A stretch of DNA of 64,000 nucleotides. It comes from Nostoc sp. PCC 7107. Its GTDB lineage: Bacteria > Cyanobacteriota > Cyanobacteriia > Cyanobacteriales > Nostocaceae. The DNA lies in assembly GCF_000316625.1 (NCBI RefSeq), contig NC_019676.1, positions 1,785,001 to 1,849,000 of the forward strand, written 5' to 3'. Shown piece after piece: positions 17,896 through 26,006 of this stretch. Position numbers and translations under genes: made by a program. How positions within the stretch are numbered: the first letter of the stretch is position 1; every line of letters starts with the position of its first letter. The notes under the pieces are model-generated. The model searched no databases and was not told where the DNA came from. It saw nothing but the letters and a program-made list of their open reading frames with translations.

Positions 17896-17939
17896 GAGTG
17901 AGGAATTATGGGTATATAGCCTAAATTCTCACTCTTTTT
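17896..17939 (+). terminator. Terminator of the mreBCD operon
   Basis: GAGTGAGGAATT at 17896-17907 pairs with AAATTCTCACTC at about 17923-17934 with one bulge, followed by TTTTTA. It lies 34 bp past the mreD stop. Confidence 0.75.
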
Positions 17940-18082
17940 AGTTGATGTCATTAGTCAATAATTTCGGTGCAATAGTATTTAAGTATGCACCCCGACAGCG
18001 AACAGTAGCTCTGGGATATTACTGTTGAGGTATCAACCCAAGTCGGTGACGTGCAGAATATTAAAATTCTTGCCCAAAATTT

Positions 18083-19285
18083 ATGGATAATTCCCCAGTT
18101 GTTGCTCAGGTAGATACATCACTAAATTACACTCAAAAAGATGGGTTGATAGTGCGATCTCCTTTGGTATTTAATTCTCAAACGCAGAACAGTATGAGCA
18201 GTGAAGCTGACTTTGACTCCCGGATGATGCAGCGATGCTTGGAACTTGCCCGCCGTGCTTTGGGGCGCACTTCGCCTAATCCGCTGGTGGGGGCGGTTGT
18301 AGTCAAAGATGGCGAGATTGTGGGCGAAGGGTTTCATCCCCGTGCGGGTGAACCTCATGCCGAAGTTTTTGCTTTGAGAGCAGCAGGTGTTGGCGCTCGT
18401 GGTGCTACAGTTTATGTCAACCTGGAACCTTGTAACCACTATGGGCGTACTCCTCCTTGTTCAGAAGGGTTGATAGAGGCTGGTGTGGCTAAGGTGGTAG
18501 TGGGTATGGTTGATCCTAACCCTTTGGTGGCTGGAGGTGGAATTGCTCGTTTACGTGCTGCTGGTGTAGAGGTGTTAGTTGGGGTAGAGAATGAAGCCTG
18601 TCAGCAGCTAAATGAAGCTTTTGTGCATCGCATTTTATATAAAAAACCTTTTGGCATTTTGAAATATGCCATGACTTTAGATGGCAAAATTGCCACGACT
18701 GCTGGTCATAGTGCGTGGGTGACAAATCAAGCCGCCCGCAGTGAAGTACATCAACTACGGGCGGCTTGTGATGCCATTATTGTGGGTGGTAATACAGTCC
18801 GACAAGACAATCCTTTTTTAACTAGCCATCAGGTGGGGGCGCATAATCCTTTACGGGTGGTGATGAGTCGTCAATTCAATTTGCCCGAAAACGCCCGTTT
18901 GTGGGATACCCAAGAAGCGCCAACGCTGGTGTTAACTGAAGTTGGAGCCGACCCTGATTTACAAAAAATGTTGCTTAAACACGGCGTGGAGGTTGTGGAA
19001 TTACCAGCGCTGACACCTGAACAAGCCATGATTCATTTATATGAACGGGGTTTTTGCAGTGTTTTGTGGGAGTGTGGCGGTAATTTAGCTGCAAGTGCGA
19101 TCGCTCAAGGAGCCGTACAAAAAGTTATGGCCTTTATTGCTCCTAAAATTATTGGCGGTAGTCATGCGCCTACACCTGTAGGTGATTTAGGTTTGACTAC
19201 CATGACGGAAGCATTGCCCTTAGAACGTGTTCTTTGGCGTGTGGTTGGTTCCGATTGCTTAGTGGAAGGTTATTTGCCTCAATAG
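18083..19285 (+). CDS. ribD: Riboflavin biosynthesis bifunctional deaminase/reductase RibD
   Basis: It catalyses the deamination and side-chain reduction steps after GTP cyclohydrolase II. The N-terminal half is the zinc deaminase, with HAEVFAL and PCNHYGRTPPCSEGL ligand motifs (about 96 and 122). The C-terminal half is the NADPH-dependent reductase (KYAMTLDGKIATTAGHSAWVT, AIIVGGNTVRQDNP and IAPKIIGG). The 400-residue frame has a 37-residue leader before the usual family start (MSSEADFDSRMMQRCLELA, ATG 18194); that internal ATG may be the true start, as neither has a clear ribosome site. It is monocistronic here. Confidence 0.93.
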   Translation: MDNSPVVAQVDTSLNYTQKDGLIVRSPLVFNSQTQNSMSSEADFDSRMMQRCLELARRALGRTSPNPLVGAVVVKDGEIVGEGFHPRAGEPHAEVFALRAAGVGARGATVYVNLEPCNHYGRTPPCSEGLIEAGVAKVVVGMVDPNPLVAGGGIARLRAAGVEVLVGVENEACQQLNEAFVHRILYKKPFGILKYAMTLDGKIATTAGHSAWVTNQAARSEVHQLRAACDAIIVGGNTVRQDNPFLTSHQVGAHNPLRVVMSRQFNLPENARLWDTQEAPTLVLTEVGADPDLQKMLLKHGVEVVELPALTPEQAMIHLYERGFCSVLWECGGNLAASAIAQGAVQKVMAFIAPKIIGGSHAPTPVGDLGLTTMTEALPLERVLWRVVGSDCLVEGYLPQ

Positions 19286-19321
19286 TCAATAGTCAATGGT
19301 TTTGACCATTGACTATTGACT
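19284..19321. repeat. Perfect 17-bp hairpin of AGTCAAT heptamers after ribD
   Basis: AGTCAATAGTCAATGGT (19284-19300), loop TTTG, and its exact complement (19305-19321) begin at the ribD stop codon. The arms consist of the same heptamer seen at 3166-3229. It may stop transcription but lacks a following T-run. Confidence 0.8.
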
Positions 19322-19387
19322 GTGCCAATTTTAGATTTTAGATTGCCGATTTTAGATTTTTTTGGTTCATGCCCCGTCTCTAGTGGA

Positions 19388-19428
19388 GCCACTCTCGTGG
19401 GCGGGTTTCCCGACTTGAGAGAAGTGGC
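19388..19428. repeat. 41-bp palindromic dispersed repeat, copy 1
   Basis: It forms an outer stem GCCACT/AGTGGC, a second helix CT/AG after a bulged A, and an inner hairpin CGGG-TTT-CCCG. The equally long copy at 42732-42772 shares about 70 percent of bases with paired changes in the stems. The surrounding spacer (19322-19555) also holds several ATTTTAGATT and AAATCCAAAA direct repeats; no gene is supported in it. Confidence 0.7.
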
Positions 19429-19559
19429 GTGGCAGAACAAATTCAAAATCAAAAATTTAAAATCCGACGCTCGAAGACTCGCTAACGCTACGCTATCAAG
19501 CCCCACACTTTTGTGGTTGGGGTCAATCCAAAATCCAAAATCCAAAATTCTTTGATTTC

Positions 19560-19775
19560 TTAGTAGTGTCGATCATAAGCAATATCACGTATCAGACTTA
19601 GCCGGGATTGAATATAGTCGCCAAGAGAATCAATCTCATGGGAATCCAAGAAAACTTGTGTTGTGGTTTGTTTTACCAACCATTGCACCAAGCTAGAATC
19701 ATCCAGCTGTAAGAGGGTCATGGTTTGGGCAGTTTCAACCACAGACCAAAGCTGACGCAGAATATTAGGAGTCAT
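19560..19775 (-). CDS. Small conserved-type hypothetical protein, 71 aa
   Basis: The frame starts with ATG (MTPNILRQLWSVVETAQTMT) and reads as a compact soluble helical protein rich in Leu, Asp and Gln, with LLQLDDSSLVQWLVKQ and a C-terminal SRLSLIRDIAYDR segment. I believe similar small proteins occur in Nostocales but cannot name a family. No membrane span or zinc motif is present. It stands alone between repeats and a long AT-rich spacer. Confidence 0.6.
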   Translation of the reverse strand: MTPNILRQLWSVVETAQTMTLLQLDDSSLVQWLVKQTTTQVFLDSHEIDSLGDYIQSRLSLIRDIAYDRHY

Positions 19776-20215
19776 CAGACCTCATTGAAGATTAGCCTAG
19801 CTGTTTTTAGATTACACAATTTTGGCAGTAACTTATGGCATGAATGTACAAGCTGAGATAAGTATTATTAAAAAATTAATAATGTGATTTATAACTTTAT
19901 GAATTTTCAGAAATGAACTATTGAATTTATTTGTTAATAAAAATTCACTAATACTAGGTTTGTATCTTCATAATAATTCATTAATGCCATCTACCCCAAG
20001 AAATATCTTAATTATTTATAATTTAAAAATGTATTTAATGAACAAAAATAGTTACCAATCCAGATAAATAATCATAATTTTTGTTGAGTAAAAGGGAGAT
20101 GAAGAGACTGGAGACTAGAGGCTAGTCTCTCATTGATTCTGAATTTATGAAACATATTTGAGTTGTAATGGCTGATCCCAACAATAAATATGTTTACTTA
20201 CCAATTGACAAATTA
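19776..20215. other. 440-bp AT-rich spacer
   Basis: No gene is visible. A perfect hairpin GAGACTAG-agg-CTAGTCTC lies at 20111-20129, within heptamer-like GAGACT repeats, about 90 bp beyond the queD stop; it lacks a T-run on the minus strand. The promoter for the 71-aa gene would be at the left side of this region. Confidence 0.4.
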
Positions 20216-20602
20216 TTATTCTTCATACTCTACCCAACTATTAGGCGTTTCAGAAACATGAACTTTTAATTGTACATTTGGCGGTAATCGCTTCTTAGTT
20301 TCATCGTAAATGTACTTAGCAATCATTTCAGCAGTAGTCTCATATTCAGGAGGCATAACTTCATTTAAAATGCAGTGGTCAAGTCCTCCTTTCGTAGCAT
20401 CTTGTTTTGCCCAACGTAAAGTTCTAAAATCAGCTACCATAACTGGATGTGAACAAAATTGTGAAGAATGCAGTTGTGTTGAGATGGCTTCGATGCGGAC
20501 TTCGTAATTATGCCCGTGCATCCGACCACAGGGGCCATCGTAATCTTTGATGTAGTGAGCGCTATTAAAAGAAAATTCTGTTACTACTTTCCATTTGGGC
20601 AT
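20216..20602 (-). CDS. queD: 6-carboxy-tetrahydropterin synthase QueD
   Basis: It forms 6-carboxytetrahydropterin from dihydroneopterin triphosphate, an early step to queuosine and other 7-deazapurines. The 128-residue T-fold protein has the zinc His set (FNSAHYI, then MHGHNY) and the catalytic Cys in GPCGRMHGHNYEV (about residue 26). The later HCILNE (about 76) and VSETPNSW (about 120, with the pterin-anchoring Glu) motifs are also present. A close PTPS-III paralogue is possible, but the CxxxHGH arrangement favours QueD. It is divergent from the fdhD remnant. Confidence 0.92.
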   Translation of the reverse strand: MPKWKVVTEFSFNSAHYIKDYDGPCGRMHGHNYEVRIEAISTQLHSSQFCSHPVMVADFRTLRWAKQDATKGGLDHCILNEVMPPEYETTAEMIAKYIYDETKKRLPPNVQLKVHVSETPNSWVEYEE

Positions 20603-20784
20603 TTTAATATTACCTCGTAGTCAATTTAGAGATAAATACTGATCTCTTCTGATTACCTTGGTTAATAAATCAGATTTTTATAGTATTGCTTATACCAGTT
20701 TAAAAAAAGAATATGAAAAATACAGGTTTAGCTTTGCATTTTAAAGAATTTATCAGGCTTTGCAACTAGGCGATCGCTCTAGCC

Positions 20785-21288
20785 GTGTTTAGGATTAACA
20801 ATAGTGCCTGCGGAGTTTGTGGTAAAGCTAGAATTGCAGCTTTACAGTTGCGGGGGTATTCCAAAATTACTTCTGATTTAACCGTTAAGTCTGAGGTTAT
20901 TTACAGCTTATCTGGGCAGTTGCGATCGCATCAAGATATCTTCAGCACAACTGGCGGGTTACACGCGGCGGTATTTGATGCTGAAGGAACAATGTTGAAC
21001 TTGCAAGAAGATGTTGGCCGTTACAATGCGTTAGATAAGTTGATTGGTGAGGCTGTACTGAGTGAAGAGTTACCATTCAATCATTATATTGTCATGGTGA
21101 GTGGGCGTTTTAGTTTTGAGCTACTGCAAAAATCTTTAGCTGCGGGAGTGCCAATTGTTTTTTCTGTGTCTGCGCCTAGGAGTTTGGCGGTATCTGTAGC
21201 TCAAGAATTTGGTATTACTTTAGTAGGATTTTTACGAGGGACACGCTTCAATATTTATACTGGATGGCAGAGAATAATTACAGCATGA
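20785..21288 (+). pseudogene. fdhD: 5'-truncated fdhD (sulfur carrier for formate dehydrogenase)
   Basis: The 167-residue frame matches the C-terminal part of FdhD: ACGVCGKARI at residues 8-17, then FSTTGGLHAAVFD, LQEDVGRYNALDKLIG, VSGRFSFELLQKS and VFSVSAPRSLAV. Full FdhD is about 260-280 aa with CGVCG near residue 120, so about 110 N-terminal residues are missing. An in-frame TAG lies just before the formal GTG start, and only 182 bp separate it from queD, too short for the missing part. No formate dehydrogenase gene is in the window. It is probably a decayed gene, although expression of the sulfur-carrier half cannot be excluded. Confidence 0.7.
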
Positions 21289-21359
21289 TATGCTCTTAAA
21301 AATCACACTCTTTACTTGATTTTTACGTAATCTTGTTAGAAAAACTAGGATATTTAAAT

Positions 21360-22295
21360 ATGAACACGCTTGGTCAAAAGCATAAAGTTAGCTTTACTGT
21401 AAATGCGTGCGTTGTTGATACCCCATTCATCGATAAAATACTCCGGAGTATGATGCGTTCTCTGGATTATCCTTTTTGCGAAAGGCTGGTAGCGCTAGAT
21501 CCTGGTAAGCCATCTGGTAAATACCTAGAACGTCAAACAGGGCAAATAGACGAGTTAAGAACGAAATTAGAGCAACTGCGAACAGAGGGTATTATTAATC
21601 GAGTAGATGAAATACTTTGGGATGAAAACTCTCAAAAGTCAGTATTAAAAAAATATTTTGGACGTGATGATATAGATGTCAAGGATTTTGATGGAGCGCC
21701 AATTTACCAATATCTTTTTGCTTTGGAACAGTGTACTGCTGATTATATTCTGCATGTAGATTCCGATGTGCTTTTTTGCCAGGATGCAGCAAGAAAGTCT
21801 TGGATTGATGAAGCAATTGAAATGTTACAGGCCAACCCATCTGTAGTGATTGCTACTTGCGAAGGCGGCCCTCCACAAGCTCAAAATTTTATAGAAAAAT
21901 TAATTGGTCGTCCTCTAAAATCTAAACAGCAGCAATTATGGAATAAAGCTCGTAACGTTTCTACACGATATTTTCTCTTAGACCGCCAGCGGCTAGAAAA
22001 GAGTGTGTTACCCCTAGTACAGAAGGATACTGGAGAGCCATTAGAGAATTCATTTACACATACTTTTAAAGTTAAAGGTTTTGAACGTTGGTCGATGTGT
22101 ACTGGTACTTGGGCAATACATCCAGTAGAGCATGGTGAAAATTTTATTCAACATTTAGATGATTTAATTTGGGCTGTAGAAAACAACGTTTATCCTTTAA
22201 AACGCAGTGGTAAACGATGGAATATGCACACCGATGGAGATGATATTAAACCTTGGCTGAATGCTATTCATCAAGCTAAGTCTGCCATATCTTAA
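21360..22295 (+). CDS. Putative GT-A-type glycosyltransferase, 311 aa
   Basis: I choose ATG 21360, with AGGA 9 nt upstream; the TTG at 21333 has no ribosome site. The protein opens with a GT2-like strand-helix (VSFTVNACVVDTPFIDKILRSMM). In mid-protein it has HVDSDVLFCQ (about residue 138), resembling the DxD metal/nucleotide-sugar motif of GT-A enzymes, and later RYFLLDRQRLE and GTWAIHPVEHGENF. No membrane span or signal peptide is present. It is not a close match to any glycosyltransferase family I can name, and the donor and acceptor are unknown. The neighbours give no pathway hint. Confidence 0.6.
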   Translation: MNTLGQKHKVSFTVNACVVDTPFIDKILRSMMRSLDYPFCERLVALDPGKPSGKYLERQTGQIDELRTKLEQLRTEGIINRVDEILWDENSQKSVLKKYFGRDDIDVKDFDGAPIYQYLFALEQCTADYILHVDSDVLFCQDAARKSWIDEAIEMLQANPSVVIATCEGGPPQAQNFIEKLIGRPLKSKQQQLWNKARNVSTRYFLLDRQRLEKSVLPLVQKDTGEPLENSFTHTFKVKGFERWSMCTGTWAIHPVEHGENFIQHLDDLIWAVENNVYPLKRSGKRWNMHTDGDDIKPWLNAIHQAKSAIS

Positions 22296-22441
22296 ATTTT
22301 GAAATCATACAAGTGGTGGATATGGGTGAGAGTATATTTCTGATAACTCTTGCCCAAACTTGGATTTTTGATCTTAATGTCTGATCAATGTCTAGAGAAA
22401 TGATTTGCTAAGAGATTTGTAACATCAATTAGCTATAGGAA

Positions 22442-22813
22442 ATGGTTTTGCGATATACTAAGGTATTAGTGGCGATCGCCACAGCTAATTTAGAAAGTTT
22501 AGTAAATTTCTATACTCAAGTTTTAAGTGAAAAGCCTATTACTCTGATTCCCAATGTTTATGCAGAGTTTCAATTGATGGGTTTGCGATTGGGGATTTTT
22601 CAACCGAAACAAAGTCACGAGTTAGAATTTGAAAACTCAACTAAAAGTAAAATAAGTTTGTGCTTGGAGGTGAGTAATTTAGAAGCGGCGATCGCTCATC
22701 TCACAAATTTAGGTTATCCTCCACCTGGCGAAATCTCCATCGCTTCCCACGGACGAGAAATTTATGCCTACGATCCTGATGGTAATCGTCTAATTCTGCA
22801 TCAAGCTAAATAA
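22442..22813 (+). CDS. VOC (glyoxalase/bleomycin-resistance) family protein
   Basis: 123 residues in the paired beta-alpha-beta-beta-beta layout of VOC proteins: KVLVAIATANLESLVNFYTQVL at the start and YAYDPDGNRLILHQ at the end, where the Glu/Asn metal-side motif usually lies. A catalytic role is uncertain because the expected first metal His is absent. It lies 83 bp upstream of ylqF, with heptamer repeats between. Confidence 0.8.
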   Translation: MVLRYTKVLVAIATANLESLVNFYTQVLSEKPITLIPNVYAEFQLMGLRLGIFQPKQSHELEFENSTKSKISLCLEVSNLEAAIAHLTNLGYPPPGEISIASHGREIYAYDPDGNRLILHQAK

Positions 22814-22863
22814 GTGCTGAGTGCTGAGATAATGATTACTTTTTCTTTGTCAAAGGACAAAAT

Positions 22864-22891
22864 TTCATACTTCACACTTCATACTTCATAC
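22864..22891. repeat. Heptamer tandem array (TTCATAC)4
   Basis: Four units of TTCATAC/TTCACAC end 5 nt before the ylqF ATG. A related unit (GTGCTGA, two copies) is at 22814-22827. This is the short tandem heptanucleotide type known from heterocystous cyanobacteria. Confidence 0.8.
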
Positions 22892-22896
22892 TTTTT

Positions 22897-23781
22897 ATGG
22901 CTATCACAAACAACTATAAATTAAACCTGATCCAATGGTATCCGGGTCATATTGCCAAGGCGGAAAAGAATCTCAAAGAACAGCTAAAAATGGTAGATGT
23001 AGTATTAGAGGTGCGAGATACGCGGATTCCTTTGGCGACGCACCACCCGCAAATCGGTGAATGGGTGGGAAATAAAACGCGGATTTTAGTATTGAACCGC
23101 TTAGATATGATTACACCCCAAGTGCGATCTCTTTGGACAGATTGGTTTAGAAATCAAGGGGAAATGCCTTATTTTACCAATGCTCAACAAGGTCAAGGTG
23201 TAACGGCTATTGCGAAAGCCGCCCAAGCTGCGGGAGTCGAACTGAATAAGAAAAGATGCGATCGCGGAATGTTACCTCGTCCTGTCCGGGCGGTGGTGAT
23301 TGGTTTTCCTAACGTTGGCAAATCAGCTTTAATTAATCGCCTTTTGGGACGGCGCGTGGTTGAAAGTGCAGCACGTCCAGGGGTAACACGTAGCTTACGG
23401 TGGGTACGGATATCTGACCAGTTACAATTACTCGATGCTCCTGGTGTCATTCCTTCTCGCTTAGACAACCAAGACGCAGCTTTGAAATTAGCAATTTGCG
23501 ATGACATTGGTCAAGCATCTTATGATAATCAACTCGTAGCATCCGCATTAGTCGATTTTTTAAACGAAATTCACATTACTGCAAATCATTTGTTACCAGA
23601 ATCACCGCTACAATCACGTTATGGACTCGACTCCTCACCCTACACAGGAGAATCTTATTTAGAAGCTTTAGCAGAACATCGCTATAACGGAGATGTGGAA
23701 CGTGCCGCGAGACAACTTTTCACAGATTATCGCAAGGGTTTATTAGGAACAATTCCTTTAGAATTACCACCTAACTTATAA
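22897..23781 (+). CDS. ylqF: Ribosome biogenesis GTPase YlqF/RbgA
   Basis: A circularly permuted GTPase that helps late assembly of the 50S subunit. In the 294 residues the G4 motif comes first (LVLNRLDM, about 67), then G1 (GFPNVGKSALINRL, about 136), the G2 threonine (RPGVTRSLRW) and G3 (LLDAPGVI, about 185). The N-terminus IQWYPGHIAKAEK is the family hallmark. The C-terminal helical domain follows. The start codon lies directly behind a heptamer array, leaving no Shine-Dalgarno sequence, so translation may rely on an unstructured leader. Confidence 0.95.
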   Translation: MAITNNYKLNLIQWYPGHIAKAEKNLKEQLKMVDVVLEVRDTRIPLATHHPQIGEWVGNKTRILVLNRLDMITPQVRSLWTDWFRNQGEMPYFTNAQQGQGVTAIAKAAQAAGVELNKKRCDRGMLPRPVRAVVIGFPNVGKSALINRLLGRRVVESAARPGVTRSLRWVRISDQLQLLDAPGVIPSRLDNQDAALKLAICDDIGQASYDNQLVASALVDFLNEIHITANHLLPESPLQSRYGLDSSPYTGESYLEALAEHRYNGDVERAARQLFTDYRKGLLGTIPLELPPNL

Positions 23782-24235
23782 GCAGACATTCCCGGCATTT
23801 TTTGAGCGATCGCTATTCACACATCTTGTTAAAATAGCAGCTACATAAACAAAGCGCTCAAAAGGCTTGATTTTACGTTAGTTAACACAGGCGGACTTCT
23901 TTTGTTTAGCCGCGAATTCCATTCGTCAGTGCTGGGTGCAAGATATAAGTTCACTTACTTTATGCACACTTTACATGAATGCGATCGCTTTTTGGGTACT
24001 TTTTACCACTACTCAGCAGATAATTAAAATACCAAAGTTAGTGGTGGGTTTTCATATACAAGCGATGTCTCCAACGGGCTTTGCCTCCACACAATACATA
24101 AATCCTATTTAATTTACTGTAAATAGTTGTCGGAATGTCATTATCAGTGTCATAAAGATAAGGTAAAGGATTTATCCTGGGTATCCTTTATGTTAGAGAT
24201 GCTTCCCTAGCTTCCAGGATAAATAAATCATACTC
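23782..24235. other. 454-bp spacer before the cyclase gene
   Basis: No gene is visible. It contains two HIP1 sites, a repeat-like fragment (GATGTCTCCAACGGGCTTTGCC, about 24065) and, next to the cyclase start, a 10-bp perfect inverted repeat (24171-24223) listed separately. Confidence 0.45.
24171..24223. promoter_or_regulatory. Inverted repeat in the leader of the cyclase gene
   Basis: TTTATCCTGG (24171-24180) is exactly complementary to CCAGGATAAA (24214-24223), ending 12 nt before the ATG at 24236. A smaller AAAGGAT/ATCCTTT repeat overlaps the left arm. It could be an operator or a leader hairpin that limits ribosome access. No regulator is known for it. Confidence 0.35.
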
Positions 24236-25852
24236 ATGACTGAACTCACACTGCGCCTACAACAGGGAGAAACAGAAACAACGGTAACAGTGAATCAAGA
24301 TGAATTCACTATTGGTCGTTTACCAGAATGTGACCTGTACTTACCTTTTGGTGGAGTTTCCCGCAAACATGCACTGTTACGAAAAAAAGCTAATGGTGCG
24401 TGGGCTATTGAGGATTTAGGCAGTAAAAATGGTACGCAAGTAAATCAAAGTTTTGTAACCGCAACGCGAGATTTACAGCACGGCGATATTATCTGGTTAG
24501 GAAATGTCAGCTTAGTAGTATTGTTGGTAAATCCGGCAATGCAGGTGAAAACTCAACACGCAGAAGTTTCTGATAGCGCGGAACAAAGAACAATTTTACG
24601 TAACGTTGAACAGTTGCAACAGCAGTGGATAGCAGCTGACAGTCACGATGATGACATTACTACTAAAAATAAAAGCATTGCCCGCCTCAAAGACTTAGTA
24701 GATATTGCGAAAAATTTGTGTGCGGCCGCATCGATAGAAGAGATTTTTTCTCAAGTACAACAAGTAGTTTTTCGTTATCTCGACAGTATTGACCGCTTGG
24801 CTTTATTAATTGATGTGAATGGGTGCAATCATTTAGAGTTAGTCAATGCTGGGACAAGAAATGCTGCTGAGAAAAAATATTTAGCAGCTGATGGTAGTTG
24901 GATTAGTCGCAGTATTTGTCAAAAAGTATTTGAAGAAAAAGTGGCAATTCAAACTGCTGATACTCACAAAGATGAAAGATTTTCTGGGGAACATAGTATT
25001 TTAGTCAAAGGTATTCGCAGTGCAATGGCTGTACCTTTGTGGGATGAAAATAAAGTAGTTGGCGTTCTTTATGCAGATGCCCATCTTTCTTCTTATCATT
25101 GGGCAGATGATGGTGAAGAAGAACTCAGCTTTTTTTCGGCTTTAGCAAATTTGGTTGCTTCTAGTGTGCAGCGTTGGTTATTAGTAGAAAAACTCAAAAC
25201 AGAAGAAGTAATTCGTCATCGGCTAGAACGTTATCATTCTCCCGCAGTTGTGCAGCAGTTAATTTCTGTGGGTGGCTTACCAGATGGGCGTTTACCAACA
25301 ACTGAAAGTGAGATTAGTATTGTATTTGCAGATTTAGTTGGTTTTACGGCACTTTCGGAGAGATTAACACCAAAAGCGATCGCCCAATTATTAAATAATT
25401 TATTTGAAGAAATGCTGCAAGAAGTATTTGGCTACGGTGGCACTTTAGATAAATATATTGGCGATTGTATTATGGCATTTTTTGGCGCTCCCGAACCGCT
25501 AGTAGATCATGCAGACCGCGCCACCGCCGCCGCCAAAGGAATGCTCACACGTCTGCAACATCTGAACGCCAAAGGTTTTTGGGAAGAACCTCTACAATTA
25601 CGCATTGCAATTAATAGTGGTAAGGCTGTCGTTGGTGATGTTGGCAGTTCGCAACGGGTAGACTACACCGCATTGGGCGCTACGATTAACTTAGCAGCGC
25701 GGATGGAAGCTGTTTGTCCTCCTGGTGAATGTGTAATTAGTGAAGCTACTTATCAGATACTGACTGACTCCTCAGATTTTCAAGAAATGGGAGATCATCG
25801 GTTTAAAGGTATTGATAGGTTAGTGAAGATTTATCAAACAAATATGAGTTAA
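24236..25852 (+). CDS. FHA-GAF class III adenylate cyclase
   Basis: 538 residues in three parts. An FHA phosphothreonine-binding domain comes first (about 20-95: FTIGRLPECDLYL, SRKHALL, LGSKNGTQVN). A GAF domain spans about 160-320. A class III cyclase domain follows (about 360-535). Metal-binding Asp residues appear in IVFADLVGFTALS and YIGDCIMAFFG; the Lys before the second (TLDKYIGD) and the Thr in VDYTALGATINLAARME fit ATP use, and the final Asn/Arg are the transition-state pair. Cyanobacterial cAMP cyclases of this layout are known. FHA implies control by Ser/Thr kinases, such as the one at 32365-34590. It is soluble. Confidence 0.93.
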   Translation: MTELTLRLQQGETETTVTVNQDEFTIGRLPECDLYLPFGGVSRKHALLRKKANGAWAIEDLGSKNGTQVNQSFVTATRDLQHGDIIWLGNVSLVVLLVNPAMQVKTQHAEVSDSAEQRTILRNVEQLQQQWIAADSHDDDITTKNKSIARLKDLVDIAKNLCAAASIEEIFSQVQQVVFRYLDSIDRLALLIDVNGCNHLELVNAGTRNAAEKKYLAADGSWISRSICQKVFEEKVAIQTADTHKDERFSGEHSILVKGIRSAMAVPLWDENKVVGVLYADAHLSSYHWADDGEEELSFFSALANLVASSVQRWLLVEKLKTEEVIRHRLERYHSPAVVQQLISVGGLPDGRLPTTESEISIVFADLVGFTALSERLTPKAIAQLLNNLFEEMLQEVFGYGGTLDKYIGDCIMAFFGAPEPLVDHADRATAAAKGMLTRLQHLNAKGFWEEPLQLRIAINSGKAVVGDVGSSQRVDYTALGATINLAARMEAVCPPGECVISEATYQILTDSSDFQEMGDHRFKGIDRLVKIYQTNMS

Positions 25853-26006
25853 TATTATTGGCTTAAAATTTCATTTTTATATCGGTTTTCTCATAATAAA
25901 ATGCTGAGTATAAACATAATAAATTATTTATGAACAACAAGATACCCGATTTCTTGAAAAAGTCGAATATCTGATTGTTCGATAGTTATCAACTAAATAT
26001 CAGTTT

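Noticed and set aside
19279-19555. Open frames on both strands between ribD and the 71-aa gene
   Set aside because: The region consists of hairpin and direct repeats (ATTTTAGATT, AATCCAAAA), which keep frames open on both strands.
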